A DNA stretch of 64,000 nucleotides from Calvatia gigantea (taxonomy: Eukaryota; Basidiomycota; Agaricomycetes; Agaricales; Lycoperdaceae). The translations under genes were made by a program, and so were the position numbers. Position 1 is the stretch's first letter. Every line of letters begins with the position of its first letter. Below, in pieces: positions 1 through 9,775 of the stretch. The notes beneath the pieces are model-generated. The model was not told the origin of the DNA. It worked only from the letters and a program-made list of their open reading frames with translations, and ran no database searches. The DNA is taken from NCBI GenBank assembly GCA_025093985.1, contig JACAAK010000003.1, positions 806,001-870,000 on the forward strand. Reading direction: 5' to 3'.

Positions 1-2271
1 GATGCAGAAGAAATCCCAATGTTAGGAGTTCGGGTAGGACATGGATGAATCGAAATGGAGGAAGACAAAGTAAAAACGGTGCGAAAATGGCCCAAATCTA
101 GGAATGCCAAAGGGGTGGAAAGGTTCCTGGGTTTCGCAAACTACTATCGATGTTTCATCAAAAACTTCAGTACAATTGTGGGGCCCTTGAACAAACTCAA
201 AGGAGCAACTACATGGGGATGGACACAAGAGCACCAAGACTCATTCAACCGACTCAAGAAATGTATCACCGAAAAACCTGTCCTAACATTACCACAAAGA
301 CATGGCCAATTCAGAGTAGAAGTTGATGCATCGGACTATGCGTTAGGAGGGGTCCTTTCACAATTACAAGGAGATAAATGGCATCCAATCGCTTTCACAT
401 CATGGACACTGTCACCGGCAGAGCAAAACTATGAAATATACGACAAAGAATTACTAGCCATTGTCCATGCCCTGAAAGAATGGAGACACTACCTCCTGGA
501 TGCTGAGGAATGATTCGAAATCTGGACTGACCATGAAAATCTCAAGTATTATTGAGAACCACAGAAACTAAACAGATGACAAGCATGGTGGTACCTACGG
601 CTGCAAGACTATGACTTCACGCTATGACATGTGCTGGGAAAAACAAACATGAAAGCCGATCTGTTATCCCGAATCTACCAAATGCCAGGAGGACAAGAAG
701 ATAAACTAGTCACTATGATCCAAGAAAGCTGGCTACAGATGGAAGGCACAGACAGCACAGTACTCTTATGGGCAGAATTGTTTATCGAACCAAACTTCCT
801 AAAATGAATCCAAGGCCGAACCCAATGAGAAACAATGGTCCTAACCGAGCTACAGAAACAAGGATCCCAGCTCATTGAAGATGGTGGAGTAATCTACAAA
901 CAGAATAGTGCATATGTCCCACCTGACCAGAAACTACGAGAAGAAATCCTAATACAGTACCATGACACCCCAGACACAGGACACCTGGGACAACACAGGA
1001 TGACAGAACTGATCAGCTGAGACTACTGGTGGCCATCAATATGAAAGGATATAAAAAGATATATCCGAGGATGCCAAGCCTGCCAAAAAAACAAGTCAAG
1101 AATGAAGCTGCTCAAAACACCACTACATCCCCTCCCAATACCAAATGGACCTTGGGAAGAAATCAGTGTCGACATGATCAGACCACTGCCAGAGTCTAAT
1201 GGAAAAGACGCAATACTAGTCATTGTAGACTGCTTCACAAAAATGATATGACTCTCAGCAACAACCATGGATGCGTCATCCAAAGATGTCGCAAGGATAT
1301 ATTGAGATGAAATATGGAAGCTACACGGACTACCAAGGAAAGTACTTAGTGACCAAGGACCTCAATTCGCATCAGAATTCACCAAGGAGTTATTCAAGGG
1401 ACTCAGCATTGAACAAAATCTATCAACAGCATACCATCCACAAATAGATGGACAAACCGAACACATCAACAGGGAAGTGGAAACCTATATCCACCTATAC
1501 TGCAACTATGACCAGGATGACTGGGCAGAATGGCTCCCCATTACAGAATTTCAGTACAATGACAAGCAACATGGAGGAACACAGGAAACACCATTCTTCC
1601 TAAACTATGGAAGGAATCCATGGAAAGGCAAGAATGAGCCGACAACGAACAATCCCATTGCTACAATGTTCCTGGAACAACTACAGGCCACCCAAGACAA
1701 TGCCTCATCAGCACTACAGATATACCAAGAAAAGATGAAACAACAACATGACTGCAGTAGAACCCACACCAGCACATATCAAATAGGAGATAAAGTATGG
1801 TTAGAGAACACCAATATCCATACCAATCAATCATCAAAGAAGCTAGGCCAAAAACAGTATGGGCCTTTCCTTATTAAGGAAAAAGTAGGGGAAGCAGCAT
1901 ATCGGCTGACACTACTGGACGGATGGGCTATCCATGATGTATTCAATGAACAGCTCCTGACACCAGCACACCAGGCAGAGTTCCTGAGTCAAAAACAACC
2001 ATCAGCGCCTGACCCAGTGATCATCAACAATGAGGAAGAGTACGAAGTAGAGGAGATCCGCGGATGACGAAAACGAGGAAAGGGATATCAATTCCTGGTC
2101 CACTGGAAGGGATATAGCAATGAAGAAGATATGTGGACAGCAGAGTCTAACTTGGAAAATGTGAAAGATGCCATAAGAGACTACCAAAAAAGACATCTGG
2201 AGGATACCCATAAAAGAGGGGGCAGAAAACACAAAAAAGCATCAAACAAGCAACCCAGACAAAGAAACTAA
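1..2271 (+). pseudogene. pol: A1 pol fragment: RT tail, RNase H, integrase, chromodomain
   Basis: Encodes the C-terminal half of a gypsy polyprotein. The RT thumb motif FLGFANYY is near 121-150. RNase H shows VEVDASDYALGGVLSQ at about 316-363 and [17 protein letters not shown] at about 445-495. The integrase HHCC zinc finger spans about 960-1095 (GCQACQ at its end). The catalytic core includes DQGPQFASEF at 1351-1380 and the HPQ.DGQTE block near 1438-1465. A chromodomain with YQFLVHWKGY covers about 2038-2190; chromodomains in this family class bind histone marks and steer integration. In-frame stops occur at 46, 511, 553 and further on, several where sibling copies have CGA arginine codons. 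Ends at TAA 2269-2271. Confidence 0.92.
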
Positions 2272-2277
2272 ACAGAC

Positions 2278-3267
2278 ATGCCTGCCTCCCAACCTAACCG
2301 CATTGCTATTGACTCCCTCGTCCACCCTACTCCTACCAGAATCTCCTCCCTCCCATTCCCTGAACCAGGCAACAGCTGAGCACCTGCTCCCCAAGGAACC
2401 CACTATAACCTTGCAAAGACACTGTTCCCAGCACAAGGCCTTCTTGAAGCCCTGCTCAAGGATGTTGATAAAGCAACCAACAGTGAAATTGAGAACATCT
2501 CCACCCAAAACCGATGATTAGTTGTAAACTGACACATTACCCTTGCTACCGCATGCATCACCTTCGCTGACATGTATGCAGGGTTCACCAACGCATCTTC
2601 CTCCACCAACCAGCACATTCCCGCCATCTTCCAAGCCCTAGACCAGTCTACCCTTACCCCCAGTGAATGGGATCGGGTCCAAGGACTTCAAAGCCAAATC
2701 GACTTGGGCCTCAAAGTCTTCAATTACCTCGACATCGCCAACATCTTCCTTGAACTTGCAGATGTAGCCATGAAGCTGCTCGGAAGAGACAAAACAAATG
2801 AAGACCCCGACATCAACACTCTGGTTGATAGAATTCACATTACACTCTCTGAGCTGCATGACACAGTTAATCCCTTCCTGCCACCTCGTGCTGATACCCC
2901 CATGGACAAAGAAGTCACAGTCTCCATGAAAGAAGAAGTCAATACCCTCCGACGCTTCATAAAAACCATCACCCCACCGCAACTCACATCAGTTTTTCTT
3001 CCACCTGCAAGGTTCCGCACTGTACTACTAGAACAAGAGAAAGACCAATGTTACTGGAAATCGATAGTCAAGAACTACTGGGAGAGCTCCACCACCACCG
3101 AGTTCCCCTTCAATGGCATCCCAGTCCCTATCTATCAAGACAGTTGCAGCCATTTGCCAGTCTTCTTTGCAAAATCAAACAGTGGAGAATTCCTCATTGC
3201 ATCCACCAAGAAAACACTCACCGCCACTATGGTAAATGGAGACTTTGACGAGCTTCCTGAGGCATGA
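2278..3267 (+). pseudogene. A1 ORF2, extra family A protein of unknown function
   Basis: A 990-nt reading frame that starts six bases after the pol stop, in the same frame as pol. Sibling copies have the same length, which supports the ATG at 2278. The product (329 codons) begins MPASQ and ends ELPEA. The first half looks helical, with LLEALLKDVDKA followed by a threonine-rich stretch; a middle part has LDIANIFLELADVAMKLL; the C-terminal third contains a conserved YWKSIVKNYW block and an FPFNG.PVPI block. I see no signal peptide, transmembrane segment or Env-like cleavage site. Three in-frame stops (near 2377, 2517 and 2527) make this copy a pseudogene. I do not recognise the fold or function. 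Confidence 0.85.
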
Positions 3268-3285
3268 AGCCTAACTGGGGGGTAT

Positions 3286-3594
3286 TGTTGTAAACTCTAG
3301 TCTATTTTCATATCAGCTCTGTACTTGTCTGCATTCTCTCCTAGCTGTGTACCTGTTTCAGTTATTCCTGTCTGTGCAATCCCCAAGCTCTGACTCATAA
3401 CTACTATGCCATAGTCGTCAGACGTTTTATGTAGTTATCTCCATCCATTCAACTGGATGTTCTTTCCATATTTAAGCATACATACATACTCCTGTATTCG
3501 GTATGCTTAACCACCTCAGTTCCTCTCCCCTTACTCACCCTCAAGTCTTAGCCTAAGTTGCAACCTGAGGTTAACTCAGACTAAGGTCGTAACA
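3286..3594 (+). repeat. A1 3' LTR (309 bp)
   Basis: Starts TGTTGTAAAC and ends CGTAACA, with the short inverted ends typical of gypsy LTRs. It is preceded by a G-rich polypurine tract at about 3275-3283, which primes plus-strand DNA synthesis. A TATA-like TATTTAAG lies at 3469-3476. The right flank cannot be paired with a target duplication because the left end is outside the window. Confidence 0.93.
3469..3513 (+). promoter_or_regulatory. Predicted LTR promoter and 5' end of transcript (self-primer) of family A
   Basis: TATTTAAG at 3469-3476 is followed 34 bases later by ATGCTTAACCA at 3503-3513. This 11-mer is the exact complement of the sequence just inside the 5' LTR of copy A4 (32364-32377) and, with one G-T wobble, of A3. 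This fits the Tf1/sushi pattern, in which the first bases of the mRNA fold back onto the primer-binding site. The start site is inferred, not observed. Confidence 0.6.
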
Positions 3595-3688
3595 AGTTCT
3601 AGTTCATCTTCTTATGACTCATTCTGAGTCATGTTTCTTTTTATACTTTGTATTTCCACTACTGGACTTCTATCTACTTGTCTCCATA
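3595..3688. other. Spacer with two short inverted repeats
   Basis: Ninety-four bases between the A1 LTR and a copia LTR remnant. ATGACTCA at 3614-3621 and TGAGTCAT at 3625-3632 form an 8-bp palindrome with a 3-base loop. TACTTGTCTC at 3675-3684 is the exact reverse complement of GAGACAAGTA at 3689-3698. No gene is visible. Confidence 0.6.
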
Positions 3689-3878
3689 GAGACAAGTACA
3701 CCACAGTAGCTACACTAGTGGCAGAGGGGAGTCATACTCACCAGGATACTAGAAAGATGTTTTGAAGTGATGCTTAAGAGTTGGTTGTTTGAGTGAAAGG
3801 TAGACTAAATTGTCTGAAGGACATATGCATACTACATAGTGGTTTATATACATATAGTCCCTGGTCTGTGCATGCTCA
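3689..3878 (-). repeat. Diverged family C copia LTR remnant
   Basis: The reverse complement resembles the 3' half of the 421-bp family C LTR (4300-4720). Shared blocks include the terminal region GTACACCACAGTAGCTA and the stretch around TATGCATACTA with TTATATACATA. It is clearly more diverged than the other C LTRs and is truncated on its right, where a family A LTR remnant starts. It is probably the oldest copia relic in the window. Confidence 0.65.
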
Positions 3879-3961
3879 ACATAAATAAGTGAAACAGTAC
3901 ACAGGTAGATAGGAACACAGATAATAACAGGATATGACTTGATCAGTAGAAATCTATAACA
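3879..3961 (-). repeat. A2 3' LTR stub
   Basis: About 80 bp matching the end of family A LTRs as read on the plus strand (GTGAAACAG... to ...TCTATAACA), directly followed by the polypurine tract complement ATACCCCCT. The rest of the LTR is missing, replaced by the copia LTR remnant on the left. Confidence 0.7.
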
Positions 3962-3979
3962 ATACCCCCTGATTATGCT

Positions 3980-4299
3980 TCATGCCTTAGGAAACTTATC
4001 AAAGTCACCATTGACTACTGTGGCAGCAAGGGCTTTCTTGGTGGCCCTGATGAGGTATTTTCCATTGTTTGATTATGTAAAGAAGACAGGTAAGTGGCTT
4101 CAGCTGTCTTGGTGGATAGGGACTGGAACACTGTTAAATAGGAAGTCAGTGGTGGTGGAGTTGTCCCAGTAATTCTTGACTATTGCTTTCCAGTAATGTT
4201 GGTCTTTCTCTTGTCCTGGTAGTACAGTGCAGAATCTTGTGGGTGAGAGAAAAACTGATATGAGCTATGGCAGGGTAATGGTTTTTATGAAGTGCCAGA
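3980..4299 (-). pseudogene. A2 ORF2, C-terminal part (segment 3 of 3)
   Basis: Encodes the last third of ORF2, including the YWKSIVKN and FPFNS-type blocks, with the stop at 3980-3982. The frame is continued at 17825-17881 and 32687-33299 after removal of C1 and A4. The 5-bp sequence CCAGA at 4295-4299 is repeated at 17820-17824, marking the C1 insertion site. Confidence 0.85.
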
Positions 4300-4720
4300 T
4301 GTTGAATCTTGATCCTGTACCACTATGTTGGTTTATTCTATTTATAGATGAAACAGGTTCTTGAGTACTTCACTCTTGAAGAGAGATAACAAAGAATGGA
4401 CTACAGTACTAGACTGCACTCTAGGTTGCTGGCTATAGTCTATTAAATACATGACCAAGTATGCAGTATGCTCTATATATGCTACTGGTAGATAAGACCT
4501 CACCTGTATAAGGTAGAATGGCACACAGACTAGAGACTTTATGTATATAAGACCTATATAGTATGCATACAAAAAACAAGACAATTAAGTCTTTTATTTC
4601 CTCAATCTGCCTCTTAAATACTCTCTAGCAACTGTCTACAATGATCACCTCAACAAACCTAGTGAGTATAATTACCCTCCACCACTAGCACATAGCTACT
4701 GTGGTGTACTTGTCTCAACA
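4300..4720 (+). repeat. C1 5' LTR (421 bp)
   Basis: TGTTGAATC at the start and CTCAACA at the end. It aligns without gaps to the 3' LTR at 17399-17819; the differences I noticed are transitions. The primer-binding site follows immediately. Confidence 0.95.
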
Positions 4721-4733
4721 GGTTATGGGCCCC
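4721..4733 (+). promoter_or_regulatory. C1 primer-binding site, half-tRNA type
   Basis: GGTTATGGGCCCC directly after the LTR is complementary to the anticodon stem-loop of eukaryotic initiator tRNA-Met (GGGCCCATAACC region). Drosophila copia is known to prime from a cleaved 5' half of this tRNA, and the same mode is inferred here. Confidence 0.7.
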
Positions 4734-4917
4734 AATTGCCACTCACTCGGACTGCATTTAGCAACACTGGTAGAGTGTAGGAGGCTATGATTGTACACAA
4801 CCTGGGAGATGGTAGTCCTATAGTCCACTTGATCCCTTGTCTGTCCCATGTTGTGACGCATGCATTATGCACTGCTGTCCTACATAATGCTAACACATGT
4901 TTGCCCTATTCTTAGAT
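4734..4917 (+). other. C1 untranslated leader
   Basis: About 180 bp between the primer-binding site and the gag start at 4918. No repeats or further features are seen. Confidence 0.6.
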
Positions 4918-4934
4918 ATGTCTAAACCAAACTC
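4918..4934 (+). pseudogene. gag: C1 gag, first codons (split by A3)
   Basis: ATG at 4918 followed by SKPNS. The frame is interrupted by A3 after AACTC (4930-4934) and resumes at 11328 behind the duplicated AACTC at 11323-11327. A3 plus one duplication is 6393 bp, a multiple of three, so the frame number is unchanged. Confidence 0.8.
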
Positions 4935-5240
4935 TGTTATGACCTTAGTTGGAGTAAACCTCAGGTTGCAACTTGGACTAAGACTTGAGGGCGAGTAAGG
5001 GGAGAGAACTGAGTGGTTAAGTGTACCAAATACAGGAGGCTGTATGTATGCTTAAATACAAAAGGAACATCTAGTTGAATGAATGGAGAACAATATGAAA
5101 CATCTGACGAGGGCGGCATAGTAGTTAGTTGGAGTCATACTTGGAGATTGCTTAATAGGAAGTAAACTGAAACAGGTACACAAGCTAATAGGAATATAGC
5201 AGAATATAGAACATGGTGTGATCAGTGAAAGTTTACAACA
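4935..5240 (-). repeat. A3 3' LTR (306 bp)
   Basis: On the plus strand it runs from TGTTATGACC to TTTACAACA, followed by the polypurine tract complement ATACCCCCC at 5241-5249. Confidence 0.94.
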
Positions 5241-5258
5241 ATACCCCCCAATTAGGCT

Positions 5259-6248
5259 TCATGCCTCAGGAAGCTCGTCAAGGTCCCCATTCACTACAGT
5301 AGCAGTGAGGGCTTTCTTGGTGGCTCCAATGAGAAAATTTCCATCATTTGATCATGTGAAGAAGACAAGTAAGTAGCTGTGACTGTCTTGGCAGATAGGG
5401 ACTGGGACACTGTTGAATGGGAACTTGGTGGTGGTGGAGCTGTCCTAGTAATTCTTGACTATCGACTTCCAGTAATGTTGGTCCTTCTTTTGTCCTGGTA
5501 ACACAGTGTAGAACTTTGCAGATGGAAGAAAAACTGATACAAGCTGTGGTGGGGTAATGGTCTTTATGAAATGATAGAGGGAGTTGACTTCCTCTTTCAT
5601 GGAGACTGTGACTTCTTCATCCATGGGAGTGTCAGCATGAGATGGTGGGGTAGGATTGACTATGTTGTGTAGCTCAGAGAGGGTGATGTGGATCCTGTCA
5701 ACCAAAGTGTTGATATCAGGGTCTTCATTAGTTTTATCTCTTCCGAGCAACTTCATGGCTACATTGGCAAGCTTAAGGAATATGTTGGCAATGTTGAAGT
5801 GATTGAAAACTTCGAGGCCTAGGTCAATTCGGCTTTGAAGTCCTTAGACACAATCTTGTTCACTGGGGGTGAGGGTAGATTGATCTAAGGCTCAGAAGAT
5901 GGTGGGGATATGCTGGCTGGTGGAGGAGAATGTATTGGTGAAGCTTACATACATGTTGGTGAAGGTGATGCATGCAGTGGCCAGGGTGATGTATTGGTTT
6001 ACGACTGGTCATTTGTTTTGGATGGTGATATTTTCAATTTCACTGCTGGTTGCTTTGTCAACATCCTTGAGTAGGGCTTCAAGGAGGCCTTGTACTGGAG
6101 ATGGTGTATTGGCAAGGTTGTAGTGAGTTCCCTGGGGGGCCGGTGCTCTGCTGTTGCCTGGTTCTGGGAATGGTAGGGATGAGATTCTGGTAGGGGTGGG
6201 GTGAACAAGAGAGTCGATGGCAATACAATTGGATTGGGAAGGAGGCAT
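5259..6248 (-). pseudogene. A3 ORF2, extra family A protein
   Basis: Same 990-nt length as in A1, A4 and A6, starting six bases after the pol stop. The YWKSIVKNY block and the helical N-terminal half are recognisable. In-frame stops, including the TGA shared by most copies just after the AQNK-like sequence (near 6006), break it. Function unknown. Confidence 0.85.
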
Positions 6249-6254
6249 GCTTGT

Positions 6255-9200
6255 TTAGTTTTTTGTCTGGGTTGCTTGTTTGATGCTTTTTTGCATTTTT
6301 CTGCCCTCCTTTTTATGGGTATCCTCTGGATGCCTTTTCAGGTAATCTTGTATGGCGTCTCTTGCATTTTCCAAGTTGGACTCCACTGTCCATGTATCTT
6401 CTTCATTACTATACCCCTTCCAGTGGACTAGGAATTGATAGCCCCTTTCTCGTTTTCTTTGTCCACAGATCTCTTCTACTTCATACTCCTCTTTATTGTT
6501 GATGATCACTGGATTGGACACTGATGGCTGTTTTTAACTCAGGAACTCAGCCTGGTGTGCTGGTGTCAGGAGCTATTCATTGAATACATCATGGATGGCC
6601 CATCCATCTGGTAATGCTAGCTGATATGCTGCTTCTTCTATCTTTTCCTTAATAAGGAAAGGTCCATACTGTTTCTGGCCTAGCTTCTTTGATGTTTGAT
6701 TGGTATAGATGTTAGTGTTCTCCAACCACACTGTGTCTCCTATCTGATATGCATTGGTGTAGGTTCTACTGTGGTCATGTTGCTGTTTCATCTTTTCTTG
6801 ATATGTCTGTAGTGCTGATGAGGCATTATCTCAGGTGGCCTGTAGTCATTCTAGGAATTCTGTAGCAACAGGGTTGTTTATTGCTGACTCATTCTTGCCT
6901 TTCCATGGAGTTCTTCCGTAGTTTAGGAAAAATGGTGTTTCTTGTGTTCCCCCATGCTGCTTGTCATTGTATTGGAATTCTGCAATAGGGAGCCATTCTG
7001 CCCAGTCATCCTGGTCATAGTTGCAATATAGACAGATATATGTTTCTACTTTTCTGTTAATGTGCTTGGTTTGCCTATCTGTTTGTGGATGGTATGCTGT
7101 TAATAGACTTCGTTCTATACCAAGTCCTTTGAATGATTCCTTGGTGAATTCTGATGCGAATTGAGGTCCTCGGTTACTGAGCACTTTTCTTGGTAGTCCA
7201 TGTAGCTTCCATATTTCATCTTGATATATCTTTGTGACATTTTTGGGTGACACATCCATGGTTGTCACTGCAAGTCATATCATTTTTGTGAAATGGTCCA
7301 TAATGACTAGTATTGCATCTTTTCCTCTAGACTCTAGTAGTGGTCTGATCATATCAATACTGATTTCTTCCCAAGGTCCATTTGGTATTGGGAGGGGATG
7401 TAGTGGTGATTTGAGCAGTGTCATTCTTGATTTATTTCTTTGACAGGCTTGGCATCCCCAAATGTATTTTTTCATGTCCTTTCATATTGATGGCCACCAG
7501 TAATCACGACTGATTAGTTTTGTCATCCTGTGCTATCCTGGGTGTCCTATGTCTGGAACATCATGATACTGTGTCAGGATTTCTTCTCGTAGCTTCTGAT
7601 CAAGTGGGATGTATGCATTATTCTGCTTGTAGATGACTCTATTGTCTTCAGTGAACTGGGATCCCTATTTCTTTAATTTGGTTAGAACTGCTGTCTCTTG
7701 TTGGGTTTGGCTTTGAATCCACTCTAGGAAGTTTGGTTCAATGAACAGTTCTGCTCATAGGAGCACTGTAGTATCTGTGCTTTCTGTCTGTAGCCAGCTT
7801 TCCCAGATTATGGTGACTAATTTATCTTCTTGCCCTTCTGGCATTTGGTGGATTCGGGATAGTAGGCCGGCTTTTGTGTTCATTTTTCCAGGTATGTGTC
7901 GTAGTGTGAAGTCATAGTCTTGTAGTCACAGATACCATTGTACTTATTGTCCATTTAACTTCTGTGGCTCTCAGTAGTACTTCAGGTTCTCGTGATCAGT
8001 CCAGATTTCAAATCTTTCTTCGGTATCTAGAAGGTAGTGTCTCCATTCTTTCAGAGCATGGGCGATGGCTAGTAATTCCTTGTCATATATTTCATAGTTT
8101 CATTCTGCTGGTGATAGCATTCATGATGTGAAGGCAATAGGGTGCTATTTGTCTTCTTGCTACTGCAATAACACGCCCTCTAGTATATAGTCTGATGCAT
8201 CAACTTCTACTCTGAATTGCCCCTGTCTTTGTGGTAGTGTCAGGATTGGTTCTTTAGTGATACACTTTTTGAGTTGGTCAAAGGCAGTTTGATGCTCTTG
8301 GGTCCATTTCCATGTGGTTGTTTCTTTGAGTTTGTTTAATGGTCCTGTGATTCTGCTGAAGTTTTTGATGAAACATCGGTAGTAATTAGTGAAGCCCAGG
8401 AATTGTTCTACTTCTTTGGTGTTCTTTGGTTTAGGCCATTCTCACACTGATTTCACTTTTTCTTTTTCAATCCCAATCCACCCATGTCCTACTTTAACTT
8501 CTAGCATTGGGATTTCTGCTGCATCAAAGATGCATTTGGTTTATTTGAAACACAGATTATATTGAGCAGCTTGCTCTAGGAATTGCACTGTTTGTTCCTT
8601 TAGTTGATCCTTGGTGTTGCCTGGGATGGCGAAGTCATCCATGTAATTTACAATGTCTCCATTTTGCAAGAGGTCATGAAAGATGCTTGTCATCATCCTG
8701 GAGAAGGTTCCTGGTGAGTTGCTTAAGCCAAAATACATGACTGTTGGTTCGAAAAGCCCTTCATTGGTGAGGAAGGCTACTTTCCATTCGTCTCCTTCTA
8801 TGATCCTGACGTTATTGTATCTCTAGATGATGTCGAGTTTGTTGAAATATTTCGCCTTTCCAAGTTTGTTGATTACTTCCCTGATTCTTGGCAATGGTGT
8901 TTTATCTTTGACTACTATGTTGTTTAGTTACCTATAGTCCTGGATTAGTCTTTTGGATCCATTTTTCTTTGGGATGAAGAATGTCAGTACTGCATATGGG
9001 GACTTCAATGGTCATATTCGTCCTGATTCTAGGTTCTCCTTGATAAAAGCTTTGAGTTTGTCTTGTTCTTTAATCATCATATTGTATGTTTCTGTGCTTA
9101 TTTCCTTTGGGGCGTCTTCCATTAGGACTATCTTGTGGTCCCATTCAGTTCGTTCTGGGAGTTTATCAAATGTGGTTTTGTTGAATAGATGTGTGAACAG

Positions 9201-9775
9201 TTGTACGTAGTCTGGCAGGTCTTCCAGTTTGGTCGGGTTTAGTTTGTCTTCCTCTTCCCATAAATCCTCTGTAGCAGTTATGCTCCATATTTTTTCCATG
9301 ATGGGAATGTTCTGATAGGGAAATCAGCAGTTGGGTAGGCATTGGGTGAATTTGATTTCTCCATTGTTCCAGTCTACCTCTGGGTTGTGCTTGACTAGCC
9401 AGTTGTGCCCTAGAAAGATTTCTGCCTGATCTTGTAGTTGTACGACTGAGGCCTCAATTTGTTCCCTATGTCCTTGGATGTCTATGTCAATTGTGGTTGT
9501 TTCAGTAACTTTTCCGCCTTGATTTGGGGTCCCATCTGTATTTAGTACCAAAATTTGTTGTTTTAGTTTCCAGGTGGAGAGTCCTTCTTTGTCTACTAGC
9601 TTCTTGCTGATGCTACTGGTTGTGCACCCAGAGTCTACGATTGTGTTAACTGTGACTTCTTTTCCTGCCATTTATATTCTTCCTTTTAGGTTCAGTTTAT
9701 ACTTTCTTCTCTGAGGAATTGTGTAGAATTTGTCTAATATCCTAGATACAAGCTTTTTGACTCTTGAGGTAGTGC
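6255..9775 (-). pseudogene. pol: A3 pol: protease, RT, RNase H, integrase, chromodomain
   Basis: Gypsy polyprotein in the -1 frame relative to gag. The protease motif VDSGCTTSS is near 9605-9640, and GHNWLVKHNPEVDW lies near 9385-9425. The RT catalytic motif YMDDF lies near 8635-8650 and is intact. RNase H follows near 7990-8220, the integrase zinc finger near 7440-7600, the core with the HPQTD block near 7075-7110, and a chromodomain near 6340-6490. The stop is at 6255-6257. Several in-frame stops are present, so the copy is inactive. Confidence 0.92.

Larger units (their letters stand above)
1..3594 (+). mobile_element. Ty3/gypsy chromovirus family A, copy A1 (left-truncated by window edge)
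   Basis: Right part of a family A element on the plus strand. It holds the end of reverse transcriptase, RNase H, integrase, a chromodomain, ORF2, a polypurine tract and the 3' LTR. All coding sequence from 1 to 3267 lies in one frame (frame 1), interrupted by scattered stops and no obvious frameshift. The protease, gag and 5' LTR would lie left of the window. Order PR-RT-RH-IN in sibling copies is that of Ty3/gypsy, and the C-terminal chromodomain places it among chromoviruses. Confidence 0.93.

Noticed and set aside
2278..3267. ORF2 as an envelope gene
   Set aside because: It is in the env position but shows no signal peptide, no transmembrane segment and no cleavage motif in any copy.
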